From contig OZ010786.1 in NCBI GenBank assembly GCA_963932465.1, positions 597,483,038 through 597,547,037 on the forward strand: a DNA stretch of 64,000 nt, given 5' to 3'. The stretch comes from Maratus speciosus (lineage: Eukaryota; Arthropoda; Arachnida; Araneae; Salticidae). A model generated the notes under the pieces. The model was given only the letters and a program-made list of their open reading frames with translations, searched no databases and had not been told where the DNA came from. The position numbers and the translations under genes are program-made. Numbering within the stretch: the stretch's first letter is position 1; each line of letters opens with the position of its first letter. Below, piece by piece: positions 43,728-55,397 of the stretch.

Positions 43728-43996
43728 ACCCGGCTTGGAATCTTTTTCAGTATGTTGGCCTTTGCGCCTTTTAAGCAATCACTTTGAAATTTGATTTTCA
43801 TTTGAAATATTGTATACAAGGCGAATGTTTCTCTCTGGAATAATTTCCATGTATTAATATAGATTCTATCGATGCTGGATTTAATTATGTTTCGTGCTCG
43901 CCCCAGGTCGGTGGCTCACGATAAATATTCCATCTTGTGCTACGTTTGTAGCCTTGCCAACATATAACAGTGAGAAATTTTCCGAGCTAGGTATCG

Positions 43997-44067
43997 TTCA
44001 AAGTGGTTTAGTCGGTAGAACGTCGGTGCGCTATACTGATGGCCCGGGTTCGAGACCCGGCTTGGAA
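43997..44067 (+). tRNA. tRNA-like unit 1 of the 327-bp array
   Basis: 71 nt. Acceptor TTCAAAG/CTTGGAA (one mismatch), D arm GTTT..GAAC, anticodon arm with stem TCGGT/ACTGA, T arm CCGGG-TTCGAGA-CCCGG. The loop GCGCTAT lacks the universal U33. Confidence 0.5.
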
Positions 44068-44323
44068 TCTTTTTCACTATGTTGGCCTTTGCGCCTTTTA
44101 AGCAATCACTTTGAAATTTGATTTTCATTTGAAATATTGTATGCAAGGCGAATGTTTCTCTCTGGAATAATTTCCATGTATTAATATAGATTCTATCGAT
44201 GCTGTATTTAATTATGTTTCGTGCTCGCCCCAGGTCGGTGACTCACGATAAATATTCCATCTTGTGCTACGTTTGTAGCCTTGCCAACATATAATAGTGA
44301 GAAATTTTCCGAGCTAGGTATCG

Positions 44324-44394
44324 TTCCAAGTGGTTTAGTCGGTAGAACGTCAGTGCGCTATACTGATGGCCCGGGTTCGAACCCTGGCTTGGAA
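44324..44394 (+). tRNA. tRNA-like unit 2 of the 327-bp array
   Basis: Acceptor TTCCAAG/CTTGGAA pairs perfectly; anticodon stem TCAGT/ACTGA perfect; T stem CCGGG/CCTGG with one G-U. A- and B-box positions (TGGTTTAGTCGG, GGTTCGAAC) are intact. The loop would place GCT as anticodon (serine), but there is no long variable arm and no U33. Confidence 0.55.
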
Positions 44395-44650
44395 TCTTTT
44401 TCACTAAGTTGGCCTTTGCGCCTTTGAAGCAATCACTTTGAAATTTGATTTTCATTTGAAATATTGTATGCAAGGCGAATGTTTCTCGCTGGGATAATTT
44501 CTATGTATTAATATAGATTCTATCGATGCTGGATTTAATTATGTTTCGGGCTCGCCCCAGGTCGGTGGCTCACGATAAATATTCCATCTTGTGCTACGTT
44601 TGTAGCCTTGCCAACAGATAATAGTGAGAAATTTTCAGAGCTAGGTATCG

Positions 44651-44721
44651 TTCCAAGTGGTTTAGTCGGTAGAACGTCAGTGCGCTATACTGATGGCCCG
44701 GGTTCGAGCCCCGGCTTGGAA
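44651..44721 (+). tRNA. tRNA-like unit 3 of the 327-bp array
   Basis: Acceptor, anticodon and T stems all pair perfectly (T arm CCGGG-TTCGAGC-CCCGG). Same loop as the other units. Confidence 0.55.
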
Positions 44722-44828
44722 TATTTTTCACTATGTTGGCCTTTGCGCCTTTTAAGCAATCACTTTGAAATTTGATTTTCATTTGAAATATTGTATGCAA
44801 GGCGAATGTTTCTCTCTGGAATAATTTT

Positions 44829-45216
44829 TGTGGTGGTATCAAACCAAATTTCTTGACCCCTTGAGAGGCGGTGATGCCATTATGGCATTACATAATTTTA
44901 ATCCATAATTGCCACTTTGGCACCGGAATTTTACAAGAAAAATTTCACCTTTATTAAGTACGCGAAATTATACTTTTACTTGTTAACAAATAGATTCTCT
45001 TGTAAATACTGGTGTCATTAAATTATTTCAACATTTTTTACGAATGCAAGTACCTTGCCCCTGAAAGCGAGGTAGCCAAACCTTGAAATTGTACGATACA
45101 CAGGAGTTGCATTCTATAGGGAAACTTTTATTGTTCCTAGCAATATTTTGAAAATAATATCTTCACTGCACCTTTCTTTCGAATACATTAAATCAAAGGA
45201 TCATGAAGGTAAATCA
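44829..45216. other. Sequence with a relative of the 32599 TTAA element
   Basis: CCCCTTGAGAGGCGGTGATG at about 44857 and a GCCATTATGGC palindrome resemble one end of the 32599-32812 element. The other end is unclear. Confidence 0.35.
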
Positions 45217-45443
45217 TTAACCCGGGAGAACTCGCTAGTGAGAATGCCCAATTTCTTTTCTTTTACTTTACATTCATATAATATCAACTTTTTTGGTTGG
45301 CTTAGTACTTTTATTCACAAAATAGGTAAAGTAATTGAAAAACATTTTGAAATTTCAATTAAAATGAAAAATGATTTAAATAAGAGTCTTAAAAAAGTAC
45401 GACTGTGAGAGAAAATCTCATGCAGCGAGTTCTCCCGGGTTAA
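45217..45443. mobile_element. 227-bp TTAA-flanked element, third family
   Basis: TTAA on both sides with an exact 16-bp inverted repeat CCCGGGAGAACTCGCT next to it. Non-coding; the open frame crossing it is incidental. TTAA insertion suggests piggyBac-type mobilisation. Confidence 0.8.
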
Positions 45444-46384
45444 GGGTTCTGGTAGGAACAATAATTTTTTTCCGATATACTGCGACCCCTGGATACAGAT
45501 AAAGTACTTAAGTACTTACGTAGCCGTTTGTTCATAGATTTACCTTGCTATATATTTCCTTAAAATACCCGCGTGACTTTTATACTTATTACCTATACAA
45601 AAGTACATAAGTACTTACTTAATTTTTATGTTTTTGGTATAAATAAATCTAATATTTTCACTTTTAGTGTTTTTTAGACACATTGACAGCAAAGGTTTCC
45701 CTTACAACACTCTTTAGTTGATATATAATTTACATAATCCGCCTGGTTTAAATTTTTTTAAGTTGTTTACACTTTTTCAAACAGAACCTGATATCCCATA
45801 TGAAAAAAAAAACGCATGTTTAACATAGACCCTCCTGGTCCACTTACCCCATTTTTATGGGGCAACTGGACCCATGAGGAAAGAAAGGTGAAATATGCAT
45901 ATTTTTATTTTTTTAAATATTAAGATGTAATTTTGAGCATTTCTGTCTGATAGAGGGAACCTAACTGAACACATATACAGAAGTTCAGACTTTAATTCAA
46001 ATGAACTTTAGCTTTTTGAAGCTGAATTGTCAGAAGCTCCAGAAAGTCATACTGTAAAATCATGGCCCAGTTGCCCCAACTAACCTTAAATATAGCGGAA
46101 GAAAGGATAAAAAAGGAAATTAAAACACAGAAAGAGTGCAATGTGTATTTGTTCAGTGAATTATTTAAGACATTACTGTTTAAAATTTTATGGTATGAAT
46201 TTAGATTAATAAACACGTAACTGAGATTACAATCGTCCGTTTTCAGTGTTTGTTCTTATTCAAGACTGTGATCACAGTCTCTTGTCTGCAAAGTGTTAAC
46301 AAGAAAAGAATTCTTGTCAATACATAAAACACAAGTCCTTAAAACGTAAATGCATTTCATAAATTGGGTTTTAAAAGAAATTAT
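45444..46384. other. Sequence without recognised gene
   Basis: The string CCCCATTTTTATGGGGCAAC near 45850 and a GCCCAGTTGCCCC string near 46063 hint at the ends of another element, but I could not pair them convincingly. Confidence 0.35.
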
Positions 46385-46700
46385 TAAATATTTAAAAAAA
46401 ATAGTTTGATATAATGAGTCTTTCAAAATCTATATTTCTCATAAAAGATTCTTCATTTTAAAAAAGAAACTTCAGTGAGATGCATTGCACAAATCTAAGA
46501 AAAACCAATAAAGTTAATTGAGGAGAAAGACTATACGTTATGGCATTTATAGATCAACCAGCCACAGTCAATCTTAAGTGAGAAAACATCATAAATGAAC
46601 TTCGAAGAACTTCTAGCTAGTCAATCCACTGACCGGAATGAGTCAATAAAAATAGATACAGCGAAAGCTGTGCTGTATTTCTTATTTCAATTTTTGTGAT
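46385..46700 (+). repeat. Macro-repeat block D, copy D4
   Basis: Matches D1, D2 and D5 over AACCAATAAAGTTAATTG, ATCTTAAGTGAGAAAACATC and CCACTGACCGGAATGAGTC. Confidence 0.6.
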
Positions 46701-46940
46701 ACATTGTATCAGAAATTATTATTTACTTGCAAAACCCGCGGCTTTGCTCGCGTAATAGTTGAAATATGCCAAGTGGTATTTATGTGCCTATTTTTATTAG
46801 AAAAATTACATTGATAGGAATACATAGAAAATTACTAATTAATACATAATTTCACTAAACTTCAATATTACATTGCATTAAGTGATAATGAGAATTAAAT
46901 TAATCGGAAGATCTTAAACTCATTCTAAATAAATAATAAA

Positions 46941-47006
46941 GAATAACCTCTTTTATCCGAAACTCTTTTAACCAAAATTCTCGGTTAACCAAAATCCATT
47001 TTGAAA

Positions 47007-47042
<36 letters not shown>

Positions 47043-47757
47043 CATCATATTTGTTGTGTGCAAGCGGTGCTTTCCGAACTACGAGTACATATAAATATTT
47101 CCGATCTCCTTTCTTAGAATTCCTTTGAATTTAACTTTAGCTTCCGTAAGCTGCGGAGTGGAACATAGAAAACGAACAAATTAGCGATTCTGAAACTTTT
47201 GAATGTTTTGCAAAAGGTTTGGCATGGCTGGAGCAGCAGAAAGACTATGATACTGGTGAACTAATAACATAGCTGCCAACTCTTCCGCTTTTTCAGACCA
47301 CAAAAATTTAATAGAAATTTTTGCCTTATTTAATCGGCAGATTACGGCGATTTAAAAAGGTAAAATTTGCTATAAAATTTTTGTGGTCTGAAAAAGCGTA
47401 AGATGTTGGCAGCTATGTAATAATATTAAAGAACTTCGTGATAGAGCTTCAAAGCAAAGCCAATCGAAACTGCAACAAATAAAACATTTTTTATCAAACC
47501 CCTGTGTTAAAGGGTACTTAATTGTAAAAGGTACCTAATGTAAGTAATGTAAGGTAATGTAAAAGGAACTTAATTTCAAAATTAAAATTCAGGTAATTTA
47601 TTCTTGTTTCTATTTTGCTATTGCTTTATTTTTATTAAGTACTTATTGCATATGTTTCTGATTAATCTTAAAATTTAAGCATTCTCGATTATCCGAAAAT
47701 TTCGATTTTCCGAAAGATGGTCTGTCCCAAATACTTTGGATAAACGAGGTTCGACTG
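46941..47757. mobile_element. pogo-like remnant with nested MITE
   Basis: Right end TTTGGATAAACGAGGTTCGACTG followed by TA (characteristic pogo/Tigger TIR); left end degenerate (ACCTCTTTTATCCGAAACTC). A poly(T) run and the MITE at 47268-47417 lie inside. No transposase frame. Confidence 0.5.
47268..47417. mobile_element. 150-bp hairpin MITE (CATAGCTGCCAAC ends)
   Basis: Ends CATAGCTGCCAACTCTTCCG and TGTTGGCAGCTATG, with inner CTTTTTCAGACCACAAAAAT mirrored. TAATAA occurs on both sides as a possible target duplication. Confidence 0.7.
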
Positions 47758-50421
47758 TAATTTAGATTACATTTTGAAACATTTACGGTCATTTCAGTTT
47801 TCATTTGAGGTTTTGAATTGTTTAGAAAAAAATCTTAGCACTCATTTACATCTTAAAAGTAACCATCATGTCATATTCCAAGCTTCTAGTCTAACGGTCT
47901 ACATTCCCTATGGTGGTAGTGTCACCAACATAAAATATAGAATATTTTGGAACAGATGCTGTCACATGAGTTTGCCTGCATAAATTCTGAAATCGCTTTA
48001 GAATTTCCTCAGATTTTAGAGAAATTGCAATTTAGAAAGTTTTTAAAAAGCTTTTCTCCCATTTTAACCCTTTAAGTTTCGTATCCTTTCAAAATTGCTC
48101 TTATGGAGCGTAAGAATCTACTGTTATTTCTAATAACTTAATTTAAAATTCATAAAAACTACAACTGTATTTATCACAGCAATTAAATGCACTTTTAAGC
48201 GACAAATAAATCTGATTCAAAGATTACGTAAAGCAAGTTACATAATCAAAACTTTAATATATACTGAACATTATTACTCGTTAACATTTTCGTCAGAAAG
48301 AGTATCTGACGTCATTGGTGACCCCGCGAAAACATAAGATAAATATAAAAAGGCAATAAATTACATTTAATGCTTTAGGAAGTTATTAGAACATCAATAA
48401 ATATCACTTAATGATTTACAAAATGATTATGATGACAATAAATCTCATTAATTGAATTGATAAATTACTTCACTTCCTTTTTGATTAATTTATTATATCT
48501 AAATGATATTTGTAAATAACACAATCATGCAAAATTTTAAGTTTCTGTCTTTACCAATTCAATAGAAATCGTAATTTACTTACTTAGTACGTGCAATATT
48601 GTGTACACTATCTTGGCACTAATCAACAGATATTTGATACAGCTCCTCATTTCTTTGCTTCCTTTTGGAACAACGGATTTCGAGCTTATTCTATCAACGA
48701 TAATTTTCAGAATTTTCAAGCTATGTTTTTGACACTTTCGCAAAAGTTGCTCGATACACTTAGCTGATACATTATGCACGTTATAATTTGATTGCATTCG
48801 CACATGGGCAGTGAAGCAATTATTCGTAAACCTGCTTATTTTTCATCCAATTTTTATTATTTTTTAATTCTGATTACAGGGTATTGTGTACAATATTGTT
48901 TGTCATATTTTATGAAAAGAACATTTTTTTATATTAAGAACTCTGCAAATTTCAAGCAAAAAACTTGCCAAAATTTGGGACTGTTTTTATAAAAACCTTA
49001 ATTTCTCTACCACTATACATGCTACCCTTATAAAAATGAACACAGTTTATTATGATAAGCCTCTTAATCATGTCCTACAGTTTGAAAGCTTTTGCTACAT
49101 TAGTTTTTACAGGGTTATCCAAAAGATATTCGTTATTTTATAATTTGTTGTCGGCCCGCTATGGGGTTTCGGGTGTAAAATCTTCGCGGAAATATACTAC
49201 TAGCTTGGTGACCTATACTATTCTGTTTACACTCCTGGAGTTTCAAGAAAATCCTTTATATATTTTTTTAGGTATTTAACAAAGCATCTAAAATCGCAAG
49301 TGACCAATCATCATTGGCCCTATAATGTATCATATTTGTTATTTTTCTTGTCAATATCCCTCTTTCTATGCAATTACAAAACGCACAAGGAAAATAAGAT
49401 ATCATACGAAAAGTTTTTGAAAACGTTGCTAACATAGCACATTGACATTTCGTTTAAATGGCTTGTTTGATTAAAAACTGAGGCTAATTAAAAATTCTTA
49501 TCAATAAAAATTCATGGGCAAAAATCAAATGGGTTCTGGAACAGCCAATACGATCAATTGGCTCAAATGACGTCATAGATTCTGTGTCGAAGTTAACGGA
49601 AACCGTCACCAGCGATAGTCAAGGCCAGTTCATAACTTTAATGAAGTCAAACGGACCGGATCATCTAAACTTACTTCTCCGTATTACGAAAGTGCATAAT
49701 GTCTTTAAAATATGACATTTAAAGCATATTACAGTTTTCTAATGGGTATGTATTGTTTTTATTTATAATCTGTAAAGTTTTGTGATCATTTAGACTTATT
49801 ATTTTAAGGATTCGGTGAATTTTTTAATAGTTAAATTTATTACTATCTTTTGATCTGTCATTGGTGTGCTACAGCTTGATGTGGGTGTTTAAGCCTAACT
49901 ATAAATTGATATACAGTTTCACGTTTTCAGAAGTAGATTTATTTCATTGCTTATCTTAAGCTATAATCTACTTATTTTATAGGCCAAATACGCTGTTTAC
50001 AGTTTATTTTTTCTTTCGTCATAGAATTAAAAGCTTTAAATTGTACATTCTATTAGATGTTATATTTTGTACATTTGTTTAGCATGTAGCCTATGTTTAC
50101 TTTTAATTTTCTCCCTAAAACTTTTCTACACAGCAACTTAACGAAGTAAAATTTATTTCTCAAAATATTTAATTTCTCATTTTATTTATCAATAAGCAAA
50201 TGCTATTTCATTTAAGTTGCTGTAAAATAGATTTTCACAATCCTTCACAAAAAATACATGTTAAAAAGGGATTTTGGATTTTTCTTTTACTTTTGACAAG
50301 CATGCGATGCTGCATTTTGCTGAAATAATTATATGCAAACACAAAACACAGCTGCTAGCATCCCCATTTCTTTCCAATCAAATAAACGTATTATGAAACA
50401 GAAGTTTTACTTAAATGAAAT
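47758..50421. other. 2.7 kb of AT-rich sequence without supported genes
   Basis: Only short frames with no recognisable domains. A segment at about 49365-49640, including TGACGTCA at 49568-49575, resembles 53410-53660 and, in reverse, part of 52680-52760; a diverged local duplication is likely. Confidence 0.45.
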
Positions 50422-51998
50422 TTAAGGGGTCAGTACACTTTTAAAATTTTCAAAAATCGATTTTTTTATTTTTACATCGTTAGAAAGGTTATTGTATTCT
50501 GAATAAGTTGATACCAATCTTTTAACTGTGTGATAATATTTACTGACGATATTAGGGAAAATGTAGACATCACCTCTTCGTTTCCGAATTAACAGCCCTG
50601 CGACAACTGTCATGGCGACTTGTTTGCATTTAGTTTTCGCGCTTTCACATTATCGTATCTTTGGAAATATACTAAAATGCGACAATTGTTATTGGTTAAA
50701 TACCTTAAACAATAATAAAAAAAAGCTTTAAAATATTTTTTTACTTTTCAAATTTGTTTACTTTCATGGTTTTTCAGTTTTATTTGCTATTAAGTGCTTA
50801 AATTTGAAACAAAACAGTTTTTTTCCTAGAGCAATACTTTCCTGATTTTGTAATAGTATTCTACTTCTTAGTATTTATTAGTTTTTTGTGAAAAAATATA
50901 GAATTGTGCTTCAGAACAGCATCGATGAAGGGGTAAGTTTAATGATAATCGCTATACAAAATACGATGATAGAAATATATCCTAAGATACTAATTCATCT
51001 TATAGAAAACAAAAAAGTAGTCAATCTGATAGTGATTTTTGTTTAAAGTGACAATTTATAATACAGATTTATTGATTTAATATATTTTTTTTAGTAAAGT
51101 ATTCGGATTTGAGTGCAGCAAAGTATGTGAATCAGATATCGAAATACGAGAATCTCTATAAAATGGCCTATATGTTACATTAAATAATTTAGTTTTATAA
51201 AACGCGCACATTTAATTCACTTTACAATCAACGTTAAACAAAATTTTAAGTTATATTTTTTAAATAATTTTTTTGTAATAGTAAATGCAGCATTTTTACA
51301 AACTACATCTATTTATTTTTAAGCATGTTTCTATATTCTGCAGCATTTTACATATAATTTTATATTTACCATTTTAAACTAGCATCTAATTTTATTTTTA
51401 ATACAGAATACTATATATAAGTAGCAGTTTTGTTTCCTTTATTATATATTTTATGTTTAAAAAATACAATTTATTCTTTAAGCGGCTTCTTCTCAAAACG
51501 GCATTTTTTGCCCGTACATAAATATTTATATTATCATGAAAATGAACTATGATTATAAAGCTGTGTTCAGTATGAAAAAATTATGCGATTGAATGCATGT
51601 AAAAATTCATAGTTTTTCTAATTTTTCTAATTAAATGTTGATTACCCTTTATCTAATTAACCGATTACAAATATTCTAGTTCACATTGTAGATCAGAGTG
51701 TTATCTTTAATTTAAGATAAAGTTTATGAAAATACAATGAAATTAGCATGAGATATCGTGCGCGCAGTGAAATGTTATCCACTGTAAAAATTTTAAATAG
51801 CGCTTTGAAATTGACCCCTTGATTTTTTTTTAATTATAATATGTCCAAATAAAAAAATTTTAAACGTTGTTCAATACCACCTAAATATACTCTAAAAATT
51901 TTGTACTTTTAGAGTGATGATCTTTTTTATAAAAAATTGCTAAACTTAAGACAAATTTCGCATGTTTTATGACCGTTGAATGTGTACTGTCCCCTTAA
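50422..51998. mobile_element. 1.58-kb TTAA-flanked element
   Basis: TTAAGGGGTCAGTACAC at the left and GTGTACTGTCCCCTTAA at the right are inverted with one mismatch, each including TTAA. No transposase frame remains inside. Fourth TTAA-type family in the window. Confidence 0.7.
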
Positions 51999-52238
51999 AT
52001 AAAAATAAGACACATTTTAGATTTTTTCTCTGTTTAAGTTTATAAACAATGTGCGAAATAAAATCTAGTTTGCGTGTATTTTTAAATAAATCCTTAGAAT
52101 GAAGGAATTTTATAATCATCTCTTTCATCTTAAACCTAGATCTAAAATTTGACTGTTGGGTTCAAACATTTATGTTTTCTTTTCAGAATCTTAATTGTAT
52201 GATCTTTAAAATTTCGTGAGAATGGTCTTCACAGCAAT

Positions 52239-52435
52239 CTAACATGAACCTGTCTTCACTTGAACCATTTGTGGCCCAAAAAGTGTCACAGAGTGCATGT
52301 TGAGTATTTTTAACATCAGATTCCTCAGTGGCACTTCTCCGGACAGATTTTCTGCAATATTTAAGTTTTTGAGCTCAATGTTTTGGTTCTCACTTAACCA
52401 GTTCTTCATGATTGCGTGACTCAGTTCAGGTATGT
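52239..52435 (-). CDS. Candidate exon of an unidentified gene (minus strand)
   Basis: On the minus strand, a splice-acceptor-like TTTATATTTTAAG (ending at 52436) is followed by 65 sense codons reading PELSHAIMKNWLSENQNIEL and so on, to a TAG at 52241-52239. The composition is protein-like: varied residues, not low-complexity, with an amphipathic leucine-rich middle. It could instead end at a GT donor near 52249 (ACAG|GTTCAT). There is no start codon supported as initiator, and I do not recognise the protein. Neighbouring sequence to the right contains CRE and E-box-like palindromes that might be its promoter. It could also be a chance frame; about 65 codons is long, but not decisive, at this base composition. 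Confidence 0.3.
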
Positions 52436-53929
52436 CTTAAAATATAAATATTTTTTTAGTTCTCATCAGATAGTTTAAGTTAGATTTGCTTCCATTCTAA
52501 TACGCTTTTTATTTGAATTCTATTATATATAAAAATATATTTTTATTATAAAAAGGCACAATTGAAAAAAAAAGTTATTTAATTTTTTTTTATTAAGATC
52601 TTAGAGTATAACGTAAACAACTATCAGCAGTTTAATGCCTTTTGTTGGTCTCTCTTCGACAGAATGCTCTCATTGTTGAGACGTCATTACCTTGACGTCA
52701 CACCATGAACTGACCTTGTATTTTGTTGGTCACGGGCTGACTCACTAACTTTTGCGCCAGACTGCTAGAATCACGTGATGCTCTTATCGTGTGCCTGCAT
52801 TCGAATATTCGAACATCACGTGACTCGGGTGGGACTTAGCTGAATTAATTACTGTTAAGCTTTCTATATAAATTAGTTATAGCTAAAAAAACCCGACACA
52901 GATTGCATGTTACCCCATTTAAACGTGTGTATTTAATTAAATTCCAAATTCCAATATTTAAAGGCAGAATAATTATTATATTTCTTATTAAATGTATTTT
53001 TTAATATGCTTTTGCCACATCTTGGAAAGAAAGTAATGAAAGAAAAGCAAATTTCACACATTTTGAGTTATTAATACATACACATTAAAATAAGAAAAGT
53101 GACGTCATATTTATTTATAGAACGTGCATCAACTTTTAAATATTAAAAAGTAATATATATTTAAATTATTAAATTTAATAATGTAATAATTTTATTAAAA
53201 TGGCGTACATTTCACAAGCTTTCCACAAATTTCCCCTTCAGAAGTAATAAAGTATTCTAGAGTTAATTAAACATAGTTTTTATCTAAAAATATATTTTCC
53301 ATCCCATTATTGCGAACTTTGTTAAAATAAAATAACAATAGTTTGCAAAATGAAAACTGGAGAAATACAAATTCGTTTAATTCAGTTATCATGTATATTA
53401 ATTCTGATGTCGCCTATGCTCTAACAAAACGCACTACGATGAATGAGGCATTATTCGAAAGGTTTTTGAAAAGGATTTTGACACAGTACACTCATGTTTC
53501 GTTAAAACACGTTGTTTGATTAAAAATTTCGGTTAGTTAAAAATTGCAATAAATAAAAATGTAACGGCAAATTTAACCAGGTTCAGACACCACCAAAAAT
53601 ATAGGTTTGCTCAATTGACACCATGGATTCCGTGATCAACTAAAGTCATATAAATGGCTGAATTAATTACTTTTAAATTTTTCATATAAATGAATTATAG
53701 CTCAAAAACGACATGTGTTGCTTGTTATCTAATTTTAGCAAATCCCTTTGTATTAAATTCAAAATTTTGTTATTTAAATGCAAAATAATGGATATATTTT
53801 ACATAAAATGTTTTTTTAATATGCTATTGCTTTGTATTATAAAGAAAAGCAACAAGGAAAAAACGTATTTTAATACATTTTTAATTAATGGCACGTGGAT
53901 TTTACATTCAAAAGTACAAAGCATACTCA
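52436..53929. other. Duplicated AT-rich region with palindromic CRE and E-box-like sites
   Basis: TGACGTCA at 52693-52700 and 53100-53107, TCACGTGA at 52771-52778 and 52816-52823, and the palindrome TCGAATATTCGA at 52801-52812. The segment 52840-53060 is repeated in diverged form at 53650-53870 (GCTGAATTAATTACTxTTAA, ATATAAATxAxTTATAGCT). Confidence 0.4.
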
Positions 53930-54650
53930 TATACTCGACTTATGCAAACACACATTCATGCGTTTGACCGCGGCGTTACCTGATTTTATGTACTTTTGAG
54001 ATTCATATACAACAAGCTTTCCGAATCCAATGATTGTGATTGTTTCGTTTTATTCTCATCGGCGCGAAGCGCTCATACAAGAGATTAAGTGACGGAGGCA
54101 TTATCGAATTTCATATACATTTCAGTTTCCTATACAAGGTTGGAGCGTCCAATGATGTTTTTTTGTTGCCATTTTCGTGGATGCGAAATGCACATACATA
54201 CGTTTTAGTGACCGCCGCATTACCGAATTCTATGTACTTCTACAACTCTTATACAATAAGGTTGCTTCATCCAGTGATGGTTACTTTTTGTAGTTGTTAT
54301 TGTTTTCATGGCCACAAAATGCACATATATACGTTTTAGTATCCGCCGCATTACCGAAGTCTATGTACTTATACAATTTTTATACAACGAGGTTGCTTCA
54401 TCCAGTGATGGTTATTTTTTGTTGTTATTGTTTTCATGGGCAAAAGTGCACATGCATGCGTTTTAGTGACCACAGCATTGACAAATTTTATACAATTTTT
54501 TTTTATAACTATACAAAGAGGCATCCACTGATGTTTTTTATCGTTGTTTTCATGGGTGCTAAGCGGCGTTACATGCGTTTTAATAACCACGGCATTAACG
54601 AGTTTCATGCACTTTTGATATTCCTATGCAACGAAAGTGATGAATCCAGC
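53930..54650 (+). repeat. Minisatellite, about 110-130 bp x 5-6, degenerate
   Basis: Units carry CACAT.CAT.CGTTTTAGTGAC and GC.TTACCGAATTCTATGTACTT. Unit starts fall near 54191, 54321 and 54448 (spacing 130 and 127), with poorer units on either side. The open frames across it are repeat artefacts. Confidence 0.75.
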
Positions 54651-54772
54651 ATAAATTCAATTTCATTAGTATTGGACCAGGAAGCGGCTGCACAAACCAT
54701 CATCTGATCTAGTTGGCGGCTGAAATTCAAGGGTTAGTTAACACTCGATTCGCATATTAAAGCACAACTGAT

Positions 54773-54970
54773 CTGCCAAGTCATTTCTAGGTGGAAAACA
54801 CCTGCAAAGACGATTTTAGTGATTGACTGGTAGGTTGACCATTGTGTTTTCCTTCTTCCAGTCCTTTATGTTTTCATAACTTTGGTAGCAGGAAAACACA
54901 ATGGTAAACCTACCGATTCACCACTAAAGTCGGGTTTGCAGGTGGTTTCCACAAAGATATGACATGGCAG
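54773..54970. mobile_element. 198-bp hairpin MITE (CTGCCAAGTCAT ends)
   Basis: CTGCCAAGTCATTTCTAGGT is mirrored by a right end reading ...GACATGGCAG. Inner CACCTGCAAAGACGATTTTA and CCATTGTGTTTTCC are mirrored too. A hAT-type MITE sits directly at its right edge. Confidence 0.7.
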
Positions 54971-55167
54971 CAGTGTTGCCAGTGGGCTACTTTTTATTAA
55001 TTCAGAATTTTTGATTACCACCACATTTTTTTATATGTTACAATTGGAACTTATATAATTATATGTCGATTAAGGTGAAAAGAAAAGGAATTTTACCATT
55101 TCAAAAAAATGATGCCAATCAGAAATCTGCTTTTTAAAAAAGTAGCCCACTGACAGACTACAGACTA
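54971..55167. mobile_element. hAT-type MITE, third copy, with 8-bp duplication
   Basis: Starts CAGTGTTGCCAGTGGGCTAC; the right end is degenerate (AGTAGCCCACTGACAG). Flanked by CATGGCAG at 54963-54970 and 55168-55175, an exact 8-bp duplication taken from the end of the neighbouring MITE. Confidence 0.8.
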
Positions 55168-55397
55168 CATGGCAGACCAGTTGCATTTTGATAGGCTAAC
55201 CGAGTTCTCTCTAATCATGGAACATCAGCGATGAACTCGATGATGGTCTACGCAGCTGCCTCCCTGTCTATATCTTCATTTGTATCTCCATTTATTGGTT
55301 CTCTTTGACCATGGAACTATTAATAAAGAGGAAGGGACATATCCTTAGAATAGTGAAGCTTCAACTGTAACCGCTTTCTCAGGGGTTGATTGTCGCC

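Larger units (their letters stand above)
43728..44828 (+). repeat. 327-bp tandem array carrying tRNA-like units
   Basis: CTTGGAA landmarks at 43734, 44061, 44388 and 44715 give a period of exactly 327 bp three times. Units differ by few substitutions. The array starts in the 3' end of a tRNA-like sequence (AACCCGGCTTGGAA) and stops about 110 bp into a fourth unit. Minus-strand open frames of similar sequence in each unit are by-products of the repeat. Confidence 0.93.

Noticed and set aside
44324..44394. Calling the array unit a serine tRNA gene
   Set aside because: The loop would give anticodon GCT, but there is no long variable arm and position 33 is C rather than U, so the isotype is unsafe.
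43940..44842. Repeated minus-strand frames of 68-82 codons as a tandem gene family
   Set aside because: They arise from the 327-bp repeat itself and overlap the tRNA-like sequences; no domain and no start-site conservation beyond the repeat.
53713..54707. Overlapping frames of 84-137 codons
   Set aside because: Two follow the minisatellite units and change frame with unit length; no protein domain.
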